Shown here: piece after piece, positions 35,717-43,291 of the stretch
Position numbering within the stretch: the stretch's first letter is position 1
How the letters are laid out: every line of letters begins with the position of its first letter
Assembly: GCA_020636075.1 (NCBI GenBank)
Contig: JACJYO010000012.1
Span: 102,071 to 166,070, forward strand
DNA from: Lewinellaceae bacterium
GTDB lineage: Bacteria; Bacteroidota; Bacteroidia; Chitinophagales; Saprospiraceae
Direction: 5' to 3'
DNA: 64,000 nucleotides
Position numbers and translations under genes: made by a program
The notes under the pieces: generated by a model
Told to the model about the DNA's origin: nothing
The model's input: only the letters and a program-made list of their open reading frames with translations
Databases searched by the model: none

Positions 35717-37000
35717 CTACAGCCAACCCAAAAAGGGTTCTTCCAAAATCGCTTTGAGTTGTTGCAGGAAACGTGCAGCATCGGCGCCGTTGATCACCCG
35801 GTGATCCCAGCCAATGGTCATGGGCATCATCAGCCGTGGCTCGAATTCTTTTCCGTTCCATACCGGTTCATAGGTTGCAGCGGTAATACTCAATATGGAT
35901 ACTTCCGGCCAGTTGACGATAGAGATCATATTCGTACCGCCGATACCGCCGATATTGGAAATACTGAAGGTGCCGCCTTCGAGATCGTCCAGTTTGTTTT
36001 TGCCATCGCGGGTGCGCACGCTGAGTTCGCTGAGTTCCACAGCAATTTCCGTCAGACTCTTTTGATCCACATTCCGGATAACCGGTACCAACAAGCCGCG
36101 AGGTGTGTCAACGGCGATGCCGATGTTGTAGTAGTTTTTGAAGATCACTTCGCGCGTTTCCAGGTCGTAGCTGGCGTTGAACTGCGGCATACGGCGCAGC
36201 ACGGAAGTGACTGCTTTGGTTAGAATGGCCGTGGTAGTCAGACTGCCACCGGCGGCTTTCACCTGGTCTTTGTACTGCTGGCGCAATTGTTCCAGACGGG
36301 TAATATCGGCCTTTTCAGATATCCAGGCGTGTGGAATGGCATTAAAAGCGTACACCATATTGTCGGCAGTGACCACGCCGATCCTGCTCTGCGGCTGGCG
36401 ATCGATCGGACCGTATTTTTCAAAATTCGGCAGCGGTTTGTGTGCAATGCCACCGCCTGCTGCTGAACCACCGCCGGTATCGATTTTTCGTTTGACGTAG
36501 TCGACGACATCCTTGTAGGAAATGCGGTTGGCGCCCTGTTGGGGCTGCACATCGGAAAGATTAATGCCAAACTCCTTGGCCCGCTTGCGCGCCAACGGGC
36601 TGGTTCGCAAACCGCCTTTAGCGCCAGCGCCTGATTTTCCGTCTGTCGACGAAACCGCTGCTGCGGGCGTTGGCGCTGCCGTTGCCGGAGTTGGAGCAGG
36701 CTCTTCCGCTTTTGCGGGCGCTTCCTGTTTCGCGCCGTTTCCGGCCTCCGGGGCAGGGGCTGCTCCCGAAGTTTTCATTCGCAGGATGGGAGTCCCTTCA
36801 GTTACATCGTCGCCCACCTTCACCAGGATTTCCTCCACCGTGCCGGCAGCATCCACAGGCATTTCGGCATCCACCTTGTCGGTGCCGACAATGACGACAA
36901 TTTGTTCCTGGCTGACTGTATCGCCAGGTTGAACCAGTATTTCGGTAATTTTTCCGGTAACGCCTTCACCAAGCGAAGGCAGAATGTATTCGTGCGCCAT
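35717..37000 (-). CDS. aceF: dihydrolipoamide acetyltransferase, E2 of pyruvate dehydrogenase
   Basis: 427 residues with one lipoyl domain (2-76; lipoyl lysine 42 in GTDKVDAEMP), an Ala/Pro/Glu linker (80-125), an E3/E1-binding domain (about 130-170, LRTSPLARKRAKEFGINLSDV), and a catalytic domain ending in WDHRVINGADAARF with His 400. DHRVING with Asn rather than Asp is seen in AceF-type enzymes such as that of Azotobacter. This matches the AceE-type E1 encoded at 60014. It makes acetyl-CoA in the cytoplasmic complex. E1 lies 23 kb away and no E3 gene is visible. The symbol assumes pyruvate specificity. Confidence 0.88.
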   Translation of the reverse strand: MAHEYILPSLGEGVTGKITEILVQPGDTVSQEQIVVIVGTDKVDAEMPVDAAGTVEEILVKVGDDVTEGTPILRMKTSGAAPAPEAGNGAKQEAPAKAEEPAPTPATAAPTPAAAVSSTDGKSGAGAKGGLRTSPLARKRAKEFGINLSDVQPQQGANRISYKDVVDYVKRKIDTGGGSAAGGGIAHKPLPNFEKYGPIDRQPQSRIGVVTADNMVYAFNAIPHAWISEKADITRLEQLRQQYKDQVKAAGGSLTTTAILTKAVTSVLRRMPQFNASYDLETREVIFKNYYNIGIAVDTPRGLLVPVIRNVDQKSLTEIAVELSELSVRTRDGKNKLDDLEGGTFSISNIGGIGGTNMISIVNWPEVSILSITAATYEPVWNGKEFEPRLMMPMTIGWDHRVINGADAARFLQQLKAILEEPFLGWL

Positions 37001-37158
37001 AAGTTAAATTGGACATTGACTATTCCCGGCAGCAAACATCGGAATTTGACAATTGGTTCGCGGGGAAGCCGGGCAAGGGCAAAGATGGGACAACTTTGCG
37101 GGAAAACAAACTGGCTTTGTTTCGTTTGTTGGAACCCGGTTTTACCACCAAATGATTG

Positions 37159-37166
37159 TAAGTTTG
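37159..37166 (+). promoter_or_regulatory. -7 element TAAGTTTG for pepD
   Basis: An exact TAnnTTTG followed by CAAG, 78 nt before the pepD start at 37245. The open frame reaches further upstream, but codons before this element would not be transcribed. A TTG at 37129-37131 is 27 nt away, too far for a standard -33. Confidence 0.45.
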
Positions 37167-37244
37167 CAAGAATCGGTAGTGCGCACAAAAAATAGTGCGG
37201 CAACGACCCTCCTATCCATTTTAGTTTTTAAAACCAATTTATTT

Positions 37245-38711
37245 ATGTCATCGCGCAACGCTATTCAAGGTATTGCCCCTGCCCTGGTTTGGGAGCGGTT
37301 TTATGAGATCAGTCAGATTCCGCGTCCGTCAAAAAAAGAGGAGCAGATCACGGCGCATTTCGAGCAACTGTTTCAAAAACTCGGAGTTCCCTATGAAAAA
37401 GACAGTGTCGGAAACCTCGTTGCCAGGGTGCCGGCCACCAAAGGCTATGAAAAAGCACCGATTGTTGTCCTCCAGGGGCACAGCGATATGGTTTGCGAGA
37501 AAAATCGCGATACGGAGCACGATTTTGATAAAGACCCAATCCACCTCGTGCGCAACGGTGAATGGATCGGCGCCAAAGGCACTACCCTTGGAGCCGACAA
37601 CGGCATCGGGGTGGCAGCAGCCCTGGCCTTGCTAAGCGACAAGGACGCCGAACACGGCCCGCTCGAGATCCTGATCACCATTGACGAAGAAACCGGCCTG
37701 ACCGGCGCCAACAAAATTTCATCCAAACTGCTGAAAGGCAAATACCTCATCAACCTTGACTCGGAGGAAGACGGTATTTTTTACATCGGCTGTGCAGGTG
37801 GTATCGACACCACCGGTACCTTCCGTGTCAAACACGCTCCCTTGCCCGCCGGCAAGTTCTCGGCTTTTTCCCTGCGCATTTCCGGCCTGAAAGGCGGGCA
37901 TTCCGGCGGCGACATCCACCTGGGCCGCGCTAATGCTATCAAGTTGCTTGCCCGTACCCTGGAGGCGCTACAGCCGCTCTCGCCCTTTTTCACTGCTATA
38001 CAAGGCGGAAGTAAACGCAATGCCATCCCCCGGGAAGCCGAACTAACGCTGGTGGTGCCGGAACTTGCTGCTGATCAGGCCCGGACCATCATTGCACAAT
38101 GCGAGCAAAATTTTAAAAATGAATTTAAAGCCAATGACCCCGGCGTGAAGCTTGTTTTGGAACCGAGCACTATGCCCATGTTTGTGTACGCCAAATCGCT
38201 GGCAACCAAACTCCTGCAAACTTTGCTGGCCCTGCCACATGGCGTCATCCAGATGAGCGCTGATATCGAAGGTCTGGTCGAAACATCCACCAACCTGGCA
38301 ACTGTTGTCAGCGACGAAAGCCTGATCACCATCGGCACCAACCAGCGCAGCTCCGTGGAAAGCGCCAAACGCTACATCGCCGGCAGTGTATCGGCAGCAT
38401 TCGGTCTTGCCGGGGCGCATGTGGAGCAAACCGACGGTTACCCGGGTTGGCAACCCAATATGGACTCAAAACTTCTCCAGATCTGCCGTAAGGTGGGCAA
38501 GGCTGAATTCGGTAAAGAACCGGAAATCAAAGCCATCCACGCCGGCCTTGAATGCGGCATCCTCGGCGGGAAATACCCCGGGCTCGACATGATTTCTTTT
38601 GGCCCTACCATCACCGGCGCACACTCGCCCGACGAGCGTGTGCATATTCCGGCTGTGGAGAAATTTTATGACTTGCTGAAGGCTGTATTGATCGAGATTG
38701 CAAAAGCCTAA
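37245..38711 (+). CDS. pepD: aminoacyl-histidine dipeptidase (M20C)
   Basis: 488 residues from the ATG at 37245. The M20 di-zinc ligands are visible: VLQGHSDMVCEKN (His 79, Asp 81), GTTLGADNGIGVAAAL (Asp 118), ITIDEETGLTGA (Glu 148-149), LINLDSEEDG (Asp), and a C-terminal AIHAGLECGILGGKYPGLDM with SFGPTITGAHSPDERVHI. This is the PepD/cytosol nonspecific dipeptidase pattern (carnosinase-like, Xaa-His dipeptides). GLKGGHSGGDIHLGR lies in the dimerisation lid. It is followed at 12 bp by an oxidoreductase gene, so the two form an operon. Confidence 0.93.
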   Translation: MSSRNAIQGIAPALVWERFYEISQIPRPSKKEEQITAHFEQLFQKLGVPYEKDSVGNLVARVPATKGYEKAPIVVLQGHSDMVCEKNRDTEHDFDKDPIHLVRNGEWIGAKGTTLGADNGIGVAAALALLSDKDAEHGPLEILITIDEETGLTGANKISSKLLKGKYLINLDSEEDGIFYIGCAGGIDTTGTFRVKHAPLPAGKFSAFSLRISGLKGGHSGGDIHLGRANAIKLLARTLEALQPLSPFFTAIQGGSKRNAIPREAELTLVVPELAADQARTIIAQCEQNFKNEFKANDPGVKLVLEPSTMPMFVYAKSLATKLLQTLLALPHGVIQMSADIEGLVETSTNLATVVSDESLITIGTNQRSSVESAKRYIAGSVSAAFGLAGAHVEQTDGYPGWQPNMDSKLLQICRKVGKAEFGKEPEIKAIHAGLECGILGGKYPGLDMISFGPTITGAHSPDERVHIPAVEKFYDLLKAVLIEIAKA

Positions 38712-38723
38712 ATTTTCCCCACC

Positions 38724-39740
38724 ATGCAAATTAAACGCTACACCGTTCAGCCTGGTAGCCTGAAAAACCTCCAATTGATCGACGATACGTTGCCGCCCCC
38801 CGGACCCGGCGAAGTGCAGGTTGCGGTAAAAGCCGTTGGGCTGAACTTCGCCGATGTGTTTGCCATCTGGGGCTTTTACAAGGCTGCGCCAAAAGAAACG
38901 TTTACGCCCGGACTGGAATACGCCGGCGAGATCACCGCCCTCGGCGAGGGTGTCGTCAACTTCAAGGTTGGCGACCGGGTCATGGGCGTGACGCGATTTG
39001 GTGGATACACCACCGGGATCAATATCCATTCGGATTATATCGTGCCCATTCCGGCAGACTGGAGCTACGCCACCGGCGCTGCATTTTTGGTGCAAACCCT
39101 GACGGCCTATTACGGCTTGTTCAACCTGGGCGCTCTGCAAGACGGCCAAACGGTGCTGATCCACAGCATAGCTGGTGGCGTGGGTTTGCAGGGCTTAAAA
39201 ATTTGTAAGGCAAAAGGTTGTTTTGTGGTAGGTACCGTTGGAAATGCCGGCAAAATCGAACTGGCCAAAGCAAATGGTTGCGACAGGGTGCTGGTGCGCG
39301 GCAAAAACTTCGAGCAGGAACTCCGCGATGCCCTCGGCGACCGACAACTCGATCTGGTTATCGATACGGTCGGCGGGCGCTACTTCAGCATCCCCTGGAA
39401 AATGCTGGCGCCGATGGGGCGCCTCATCGTGGTTGGCGCTTCGCGTTATGCCAGCGTAGGCAACCGGCCCAACCTCTTCCGCATGCTCTGGCATTTTCTG
39501 ACGCGCCCGAAAATCGACCCACAGGCGCTCCCCGAACTCAACCGGGGCTTGTTCGGCTTCAACCTGATCTACCTGTACGACCGCATTGACCTTATGCCCC
39601 CTATGCTGGATGACCTCCAATCGATGCAGCTGACGCCTCCGCATGTAGGCCATACGTTCAGCTTTGCGCAAATACGCGAGGCGATTTTATTGTTCCAAAG
39701 CGGGAAAACGCAAGGGAAGGTTGTAGTGGAGGTTGGTTGA
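38724..39740 (+). CDS. zinc-independent MDR family quinone oxidoreductase-like protein
   Basis: 338 residues. GroES-like N-terminal domain (PPPGPGEVQVAVKAVGLNFADV, GLEYAGEITALGEGV with VGDRVMG) and a Rossmann domain with IHSIAGGVGLQGLKICKAKG (NADPH-binding A-x-G-V-G). Then LDLVIDTVGG, and the C-terminal THTFSFAQIREAILLFQSGKTQGKVVVEV-type ending (here GHTFSFAQIREA). It lacks the zinc-binding cysteines of alcohol dehydrogenases. It resembles VAT-1/quinone oxidoreductase enzymes; substrate unknown. Confidence 0.88.
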   Translation: MQIKRYTVQPGSLKNLQLIDDTLPPPGPGEVQVAVKAVGLNFADVFAIWGFYKAAPKETFTPGLEYAGEITALGEGVVNFKVGDRVMGVTRFGGYTTGINIHSDYIVPIPADWSYATGAAFLVQTLTAYYGLFNLGALQDGQTVLIHSIAGGVGLQGLKICKAKGCFVVGTVGNAGKIELAKANGCDRVLVRGKNFEQELRDALGDRQLDLVIDTVGGRYFSIPWKMLAPMGRLIVVGASRYASVGNRPNLFRMLWHFLTRPKIDPQALPELNRGLFGFNLIYLYDRIDLMPPMLDDLQSMQLTPPHVGHTFSFAQIREAILLFQSGKTQGKVVVEVG

Positions 39741-39760
39741 TCTTGCTGTTTTTTTGTGCT

Positions 39761-39830
39761 CCCAGCCATGAATGGCTGGGCTGAGAATGGCTGGGCTGAG
39801 AATGGCCGGGCTGAGAATGGCCGGGCTGAG
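39761..39830. repeat. four tandem 15-bp units AATGGCYGGGCTGAG with leading hairpin
   Basis: Units at 39771, 39786, 39801 and 39816; the first two have T and the last two C at position 7. The hairpin CCCAGCC-atgaat-GGCTGGG precedes them and overlaps the first unit. The opposite-strand version is the degenerate cluster at 216-287. Confidence 0.9.
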
Positions 39831-39950
39831 AATAAGTGCCCTGAATCCTGAGCCAACCTGATTTTTTCTAAACCGATTCCCACTTTGATCGGGCAAACAA
39901 ACGCGCCTTCACACTAGAACAGAAATCGTACCCCAAACACCCCGCTTCTC

Positions 39951-39977
39951 AGCCCAGGCATTCATGCCTGGGACAAA
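39951..39977. repeat. hairpin CTCAGCCCAGGC-attcat-GCCTGGG
   Basis: Seven-bp arms CCCAGGC / GCCTGGG preceded by CTCAG, the same design as the hairpins at 271-286 and 39761-39780 with one paired change. It lies just downstream of nosY (minus) in the convergent gap 39741-39984. Confidence 0.6.
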
Positions 39978-39984
39978 TGAAAAT

Positions 39985-40827
39985 CTAAATATCCTTCTTC
40001 CGAAAAACCCGCACTGCCAGCCAAAGCGGCAAGACAATCCAAAGCAGCATTGCCAGGAAAGACAGCCCTGCACCTACCGTCGAGCCGAAAAAGTGCTGAA
40101 ATAACGCACCGGTGTATCCCATCAGCGCAGCGGCATCCAACTGAAGCAGCATGGCAATTCGGGCCAGGTCAACCGGATTCAGAAAAGCCAGGCCAATCAC
40201 TGCTTTTTCCAGCGGATAGTCGCTGAAGGCGAACATGCTCATCAGCACGATGCCATCGTACAGGATTGTGCAAAAAAACCAAAGCAGCAGGGCCACGCCT
40301 ATGCCACGGGCTTTGTCACGCGACAAAACCGTAGCCAGAAAAGCCATTGACACAAAAGCCAACGTAAGCAGCAGGCCGCAAACCACCAGCACCAGGCCGC
40401 GCACCGAACCATCGTACAGCAAAACCGGCACCCCTACCCCAACACCAAAGGCAATGCACAGCGAGGCTGCCATGCCCAGGTATTGCCCCAGGAAGATATC
40501 AGCACGCCGGAGCGGTTGGGCGAGCATCAGCTCCATAAATTCGTAGGAATTGTACAGGTGGATGGTGGCAAAAACAATACTTACCAAGGGCAAAACAATG
40601 AGAATGATATTCAGCAAACTCATCATGCCCTTCGTCGGGTCGCTTTCCAGGTTGAAAAAACTCATGGAAACCGCTACCAAAAACAGCATGTAGGCCAATA
40701 CGAACTTGTTGCGCAAAATATCGTACACGACGTATTTCGCAATATTCAGCATTTGCATAGGCGAATGAGTTGTCTGCATACCCAAGGTAGCGGATTGGGG
40801 CAATTCGATGGTGGTGGAGATTTTCAT
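39985..40827 (-). CDS. nosY: NosY-type ABC transporter permease
   Basis: 280 residues with about six membrane helices (47-62, 70-93, 117-137, 145-165, 178-200, 250-270). The start region KYVVYDILRNKFVLAYMLFL, then NSYEFMELMLAQPLRRADIFLGQYLG, is typical of NosY/ABC-2 permeases of nitrous oxide reductase clusters. With NosF and NosD it forms the NosDFY complex, thought to move a sulfur or copper species for the Cu-Z site of NosZ. It is the last gene of the operon, 14 bp after the outer-membrane protein gene. An ATG at residue 17 or 24 could also serve as start. Confidence 0.88.
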   Translation of the reverse strand: MKISTTIELPQSATLGMQTTHSPMQMLNIAKYVVYDILRNKFVLAYMLFLVAVSMSFFNLESDPTKGMMSLLNIILIVLPLVSIVFATIHLYNSYEFMELMLAQPLRRADIFLGQYLGMAASLCIAFGVGVGVPVLLYDGSVRGLVLVVCGLLLTLAFVSMAFLATVLSRDKARGIGVALLLWFFCTILYDGIVLMSMFAFSDYPLEKAVIGLAFLNPVDLARIAMLLQLDAAALMGYTGALFQHFFGSTVGAGLSFLAMLLWIVLPLWLAVRVFRKKDI

Positions 40828-40841
40828 TGTTCAGCAGGTTT

Positions 40842-41735
40842 TTAAAACAAGTAAGACAAGCCGACCTGAAACCGCTGGCCGGCATCGACATAGCCGTCTC
40901 CGAGAAATTGATCCAGCGGAATATCCCACTGAACACTTAGCGCGAAGTTACCGGGGTACCAATCCAGGCCAAGCGTACCAAAAGTGGCAAAACCACCGGT
41001 ATCATCCACACGCAGGTTTTGGTGTGTGTCTTCGGCAGCCCATTCGTAGGCAAGGCCAACAGACGGCAGCCAACTGCTTCGGCCGTTTTGGGCCAGGTAA
41101 AATAACCGGCTATTCAGGTTGAGGCGGTTGCCGAAGTGGAATTGCTCGCTGTTTTCCCCGCTCAGGCGAAAAAGGGCATTGGTATTCAGCCCCCAATTGT
41201 TGAAGCGGAGGGTGTATGTTCCGGAAACAAGCCAGTCCAGTGCGCCGGTACCGGGTTGCAGGTTTGGGTTGATGTTTTGTTCAACCAGTTCGGCATCAAA
41301 TTTTCCGGTAGGCAATTTCGCGCCGCCACCCAGGTACAACGCATGCCGCCAACCGGCGTTCGCTCCCCAGTTTTTTTCCAAAACCTTGTAATTGGCCAAC
41401 AACACGGCATCACCAATACCCTGGCGAACCAGCGGCACAGCATTCAATTCCTTTGTGAAATAATTGTACGGCAATACGGCGAGTACTTGCAGGCGGCGGA
41501 CCGGATAAAAGCGCCCCCAAATTTCGGCACTGTGAAACCGGTCGGAAGAGATCCCATCCCCGTGGTGTTCCGTTTCAAAACTGCGGTAAAACCAACGGAT
41601 GCCAAGTACATGTCGCTGGTATTGTGGTAAGGCACTGAGGTAATGCCCGCTCAGCGAACACCCGCAGCGGTCGCAGGCGCGGCTCATGGCCGGTGCCAGA
41701 AAAAACAGGGCGAATACAAAAAACAGGGTACGCAT
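40842..41735 (-). CDS. outer membrane beta-barrel protein with CDRCGC motif, nos-associated
   Basis: 297 residues. A signal peptide (ending near AMSRA) is followed directly by CDRCGCSLSGHY, a possible metal-binding or disulfide motif at the mature N-terminus. Then come alternating amphipathic strands (LGIRWFYRSFE, VLAVLPYNYF, YLGGGAKLPTGKFD, WLVSGTYTLRFN) and the C-terminal GLSYLF with a final aromatic residue. It belongs with transporter/phenol-MetA-type barrels. It sits between ric and nosY, 5 bp from ric, so it is part of the nos operon. A role in copper entry to the periplasm is an inference from context and cysteines. Confidence 0.78.
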   Translation of the reverse strand: MRTLFFVFALFFLAPAMSRACDRCGCSLSGHYLSALPQYQRHVLGIRWFYRSFETEHHGDGISSDRFHSAEIWGRFYPVRRLQVLAVLPYNYFTKELNAVPLVRQGIGDAVLLANYKVLEKNWGANAGWRHALYLGGGAKLPTGKFDAELVEQNINPNLQPGTGALDWLVSGTYTLRFNNWGLNTNALFRLSGENSEQFHFGNRLNLNSRLFYLAQNGRSSWLPSVGLAYEWAAEDTHQNLRVDDTGGFATFGTLGLDWYPGNFALSVQWDIPLDQFLGDGYVDAGQRFQVGLSYLF

Positions 41736-41740
41736 GGTCT

Positions 41741-42472
41741 TTAATTCTGGTTTTGTAATTGTTGTTCTATCATCAGGGCTTTCGGGAACAGGATGTTGTT
41801 TTCCAGGTGAATATGCCAGCGCAGATCCTGGTCCAGTTCCCGGAGTTTTGCAAACGTAACCCGGTAACTGGTGCAGGCATCCTGCGGCGGTGTGAACTCC
41901 TGTGTGAGTTCGCGCAAATTTTCCAAAATGGCGCCGGCGCTTTCGTGTTCGTACTCCATCATCCGGATCGGGTTTTGTGCCGTACCAAAGGGCGGGGGCG
42001 CCACCGGATCATTTTCACGACGTGCGGTATCCAGCATTTTTATGTACGGAAATAAAACTTGTTCCTCCTTTGCCAAGTGCGCCACCAAATCTTCGGCGAG
42101 TAATCGCACCTGTTTTTCCACAATTTTAAGTTCGGGATGGCGTGTTCCATGCACCTTGGCAATTTTCGCTGTGTACTGGATTAAAAAAGGCAGCGCGTCG
42201 CGCAAATACCGGTGGTGGGTTTGCACGATGTACTCGGCTAAAAAATCGGCTGGCCAGTTTGCTGCATTCTCGGATGGCAACCCGCTACCAGCCAGCGCCT
42301 CGCCTAAAGCCTGCGACAAAGCCTCAAAAGCAACTGATTTTTCCGCGCAAGCCATGGCCAGGGTCTTTTTCCCGCCGCAACAGAAGTCAATGCCATATTG
42401 ATTGAAAACCTCGGCACTGTGATAATCCTGCGCCACCAGTTCACCTACGGTTTGTTCTGGATGTATCTGCAT
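41741..42472 (-). CDS. ric: iron-sulfur cluster repair di-iron protein (RIC/ScdA/YtfE family)
   Basis: 243 residues from the ATG at 42472. The ScdA_N domain (TVGELVAQDYHSAEVFNQYGIDFCCGGKK, read in two parts) holds the conserved FCCGG. The hemerythrin-like domain supplies di-iron ligands in QTHHRYLRD, VAHLAKEEQVLFPYI, MEYEHESAGAILENL and WHIHLENNILFP. The family repairs nitrosative and oxidative damage to Fe-S and di-iron centres and has nitric oxide reductase-like activity. Placement inside the nos operon links it to NO stress during denitrification. Upstream in-frame codons run through a palindrome and are not counted as coding. Confidence 0.93.
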   Translation of the reverse strand: MQIHPEQTVGELVAQDYHSAEVFNQYGIDFCCGGKKTLAMACAEKSVAFEALSQALGEALAGSGLPSENAANWPADFLAEYIVQTHHRYLRDALPFLIQYTAKIAKVHGTRHPELKIVEKQVRLLAEDLVAHLAKEEQVLFPYIKMLDTARRENDPVAPPPFGTAQNPIRMMEYEHESAGAILENLRELTQEFTPPQDACTSYRVTFAKLRELDQDLRWHIHLENNILFPKALMIEQQLQNQN

Positions 42473-42529
42473 GGTATTTTGATTTCTACTCAACATAGAG
42501 TGGTTTGGTAAATTGATAATGTCATGGAC

Positions 42530-42562
42530 ATTGTCGGTGTGACTGCGAGTCACGCCGACAAT
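42530..42562. repeat. palindrome in the nosF-ric gap (core GACT-gcg-AGTC)
   Basis: Fifteen-bp arms, ATTGTCGGTGTGACT and its partner, with a single G-T type mismatch. The outer arm TTGTCGGCG is shared with the palindrome at 44613. It immediately follows the nosF stop (42566). Confidence 0.85.
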
Positions 42563-42565
42563 AAA

Positions 42566-43291
42566 CTAATTCGCACTTCGGGTCCCATAATCCAGCGCCA
42601 TAATCTGTGCAATGGCCTTGCCCAGCCGTGCCTCGCCGGTTTCGGCCTTCAGCGCATCGAGCGATTTGAAGAAGATCAGTTGACCTTCTACGAGGTAAAG
42701 CACATCGGTAGCCAGTTCCTCCAGATCGCTCATGATGTGGGAGGTAATGAGGAACAGCTTGTTGCGCTGATTTTCGCGGCTTATTTTTTCTTTTAAAATT
42801 TCGGCCGACAGCGGGTCCAGACCGGCAGTGGGCTCGTCCAGGATCATCACCGGCGCGTCGAACAGAAAAGCCAGCGCCGCACTTACTTTTTGGCGGGTTC
42901 CGCCGGAGAGCGTACGCATGGTTTTTTGATAAATCGCCGGCAATTTGTAGGCATGGATCAGTTCTTCGTCAAAAGCGGTTTCGCCCTTACGCAAGTCGCG
43001 CATCATGTCGAACAACTGGCCGACCTGCATATTGTCTGGGTAGCGCCCGATCTGGGGCATATAGCCGATGAAACGCCTGTAGCGCGCATCGGTTTGGATC
43101 GGTTGCCCCTGAAAACGGATCGTGCCGCTTTCGGGCATCACCATGCCCAAAATACTTTTGATCAAAGTCGTTTTGCCCGAGCCGTTTGGACCGATGATAG
43201 CCACGGCCTGGCCGCGTTCAAATCCGATGCTGATGTTGTTCAGCACCCGGAGTTTGCCGAAGGTCTTATTGATATGTTGTACCTGTAACAT
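42566..43291 (-). CDS. nosF: NosF-type ABC transporter ATP-binding protein
   Basis: 241 residues. Walker A GPNGSGKTT (about 34-42), Q-loop at YMPQIGRYPD, signature LSGGTRQKVSAAL, Walker B PVMILDEPTAGLD and H-loop LITSHIMSDLEE are all present. GTRQK in the signature is typical of NosF-like copper/nos ATPases. It powers the NosDFY complex. Its start overlaps the nosD end by 26 bp, so the two are translationally coupled. Confidence 0.92.
   Translation of the reverse strand: MLQVQHINKTFGKLRVLNNISIGFERGQAVAIIGPNGSGKTTLIKSILGMVMPESGTIRFQGQPIQTDARYRRFIGYMPQIGRYPDNMQVGQLFDMMRDLRKGETAFDEELIHAYKLPAIYQKTMRTLSGGTRQKVSAALAFLFDAPVMILDEPTAGLDPLSAEILKEKISRENQRNKLFLITSHIMSDLEELATDVLYLVEGQLIFFKSLDALKAETGEARLGKAIAQIMALDYGTRSAN

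Larger units (their letters stand above)
34060..35718. mobile_element. decayed insertion element with 12-bp inverted ends, containing an IS110 remnant
   Basis: GAGGGTGTCTCA at 34060-34071 and its exact complement TGAGACACCCTC at 35707-35718 bound the region, the usual look of IS terminal repeats. Just outside both ends lies CCAACCCAAAAAGG (34041 and 35723). The right copy is the 3' end of aceF, so the left copy looks like a duplicated stub of that gene. IS110-type elements do not normally have such ends, so two mobile elements may be nested. Besides the transposase remnant the region holds a palindrome (34112) and about 250 bp of unassigned sequence upstream of the remnant. Confidence 0.55.

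Noticed and set aside
39569..39883. Minus-strand frame with PFSAQ/PFSAR pentapeptide repeats
   Set aside because: The repeat is simply the translation of the 15-bp tandem DNA array, and the frame runs antisense into the oxidoreductase gene.
42473..42553. N-terminal extension of the RIC protein (and likewise of NosD, 44520-44675)
   Set aside because: The extra codons translate a palindromic repeat and its flank, no signal or domain is gained, and good family starts exist downstream at 42472 and 44519.
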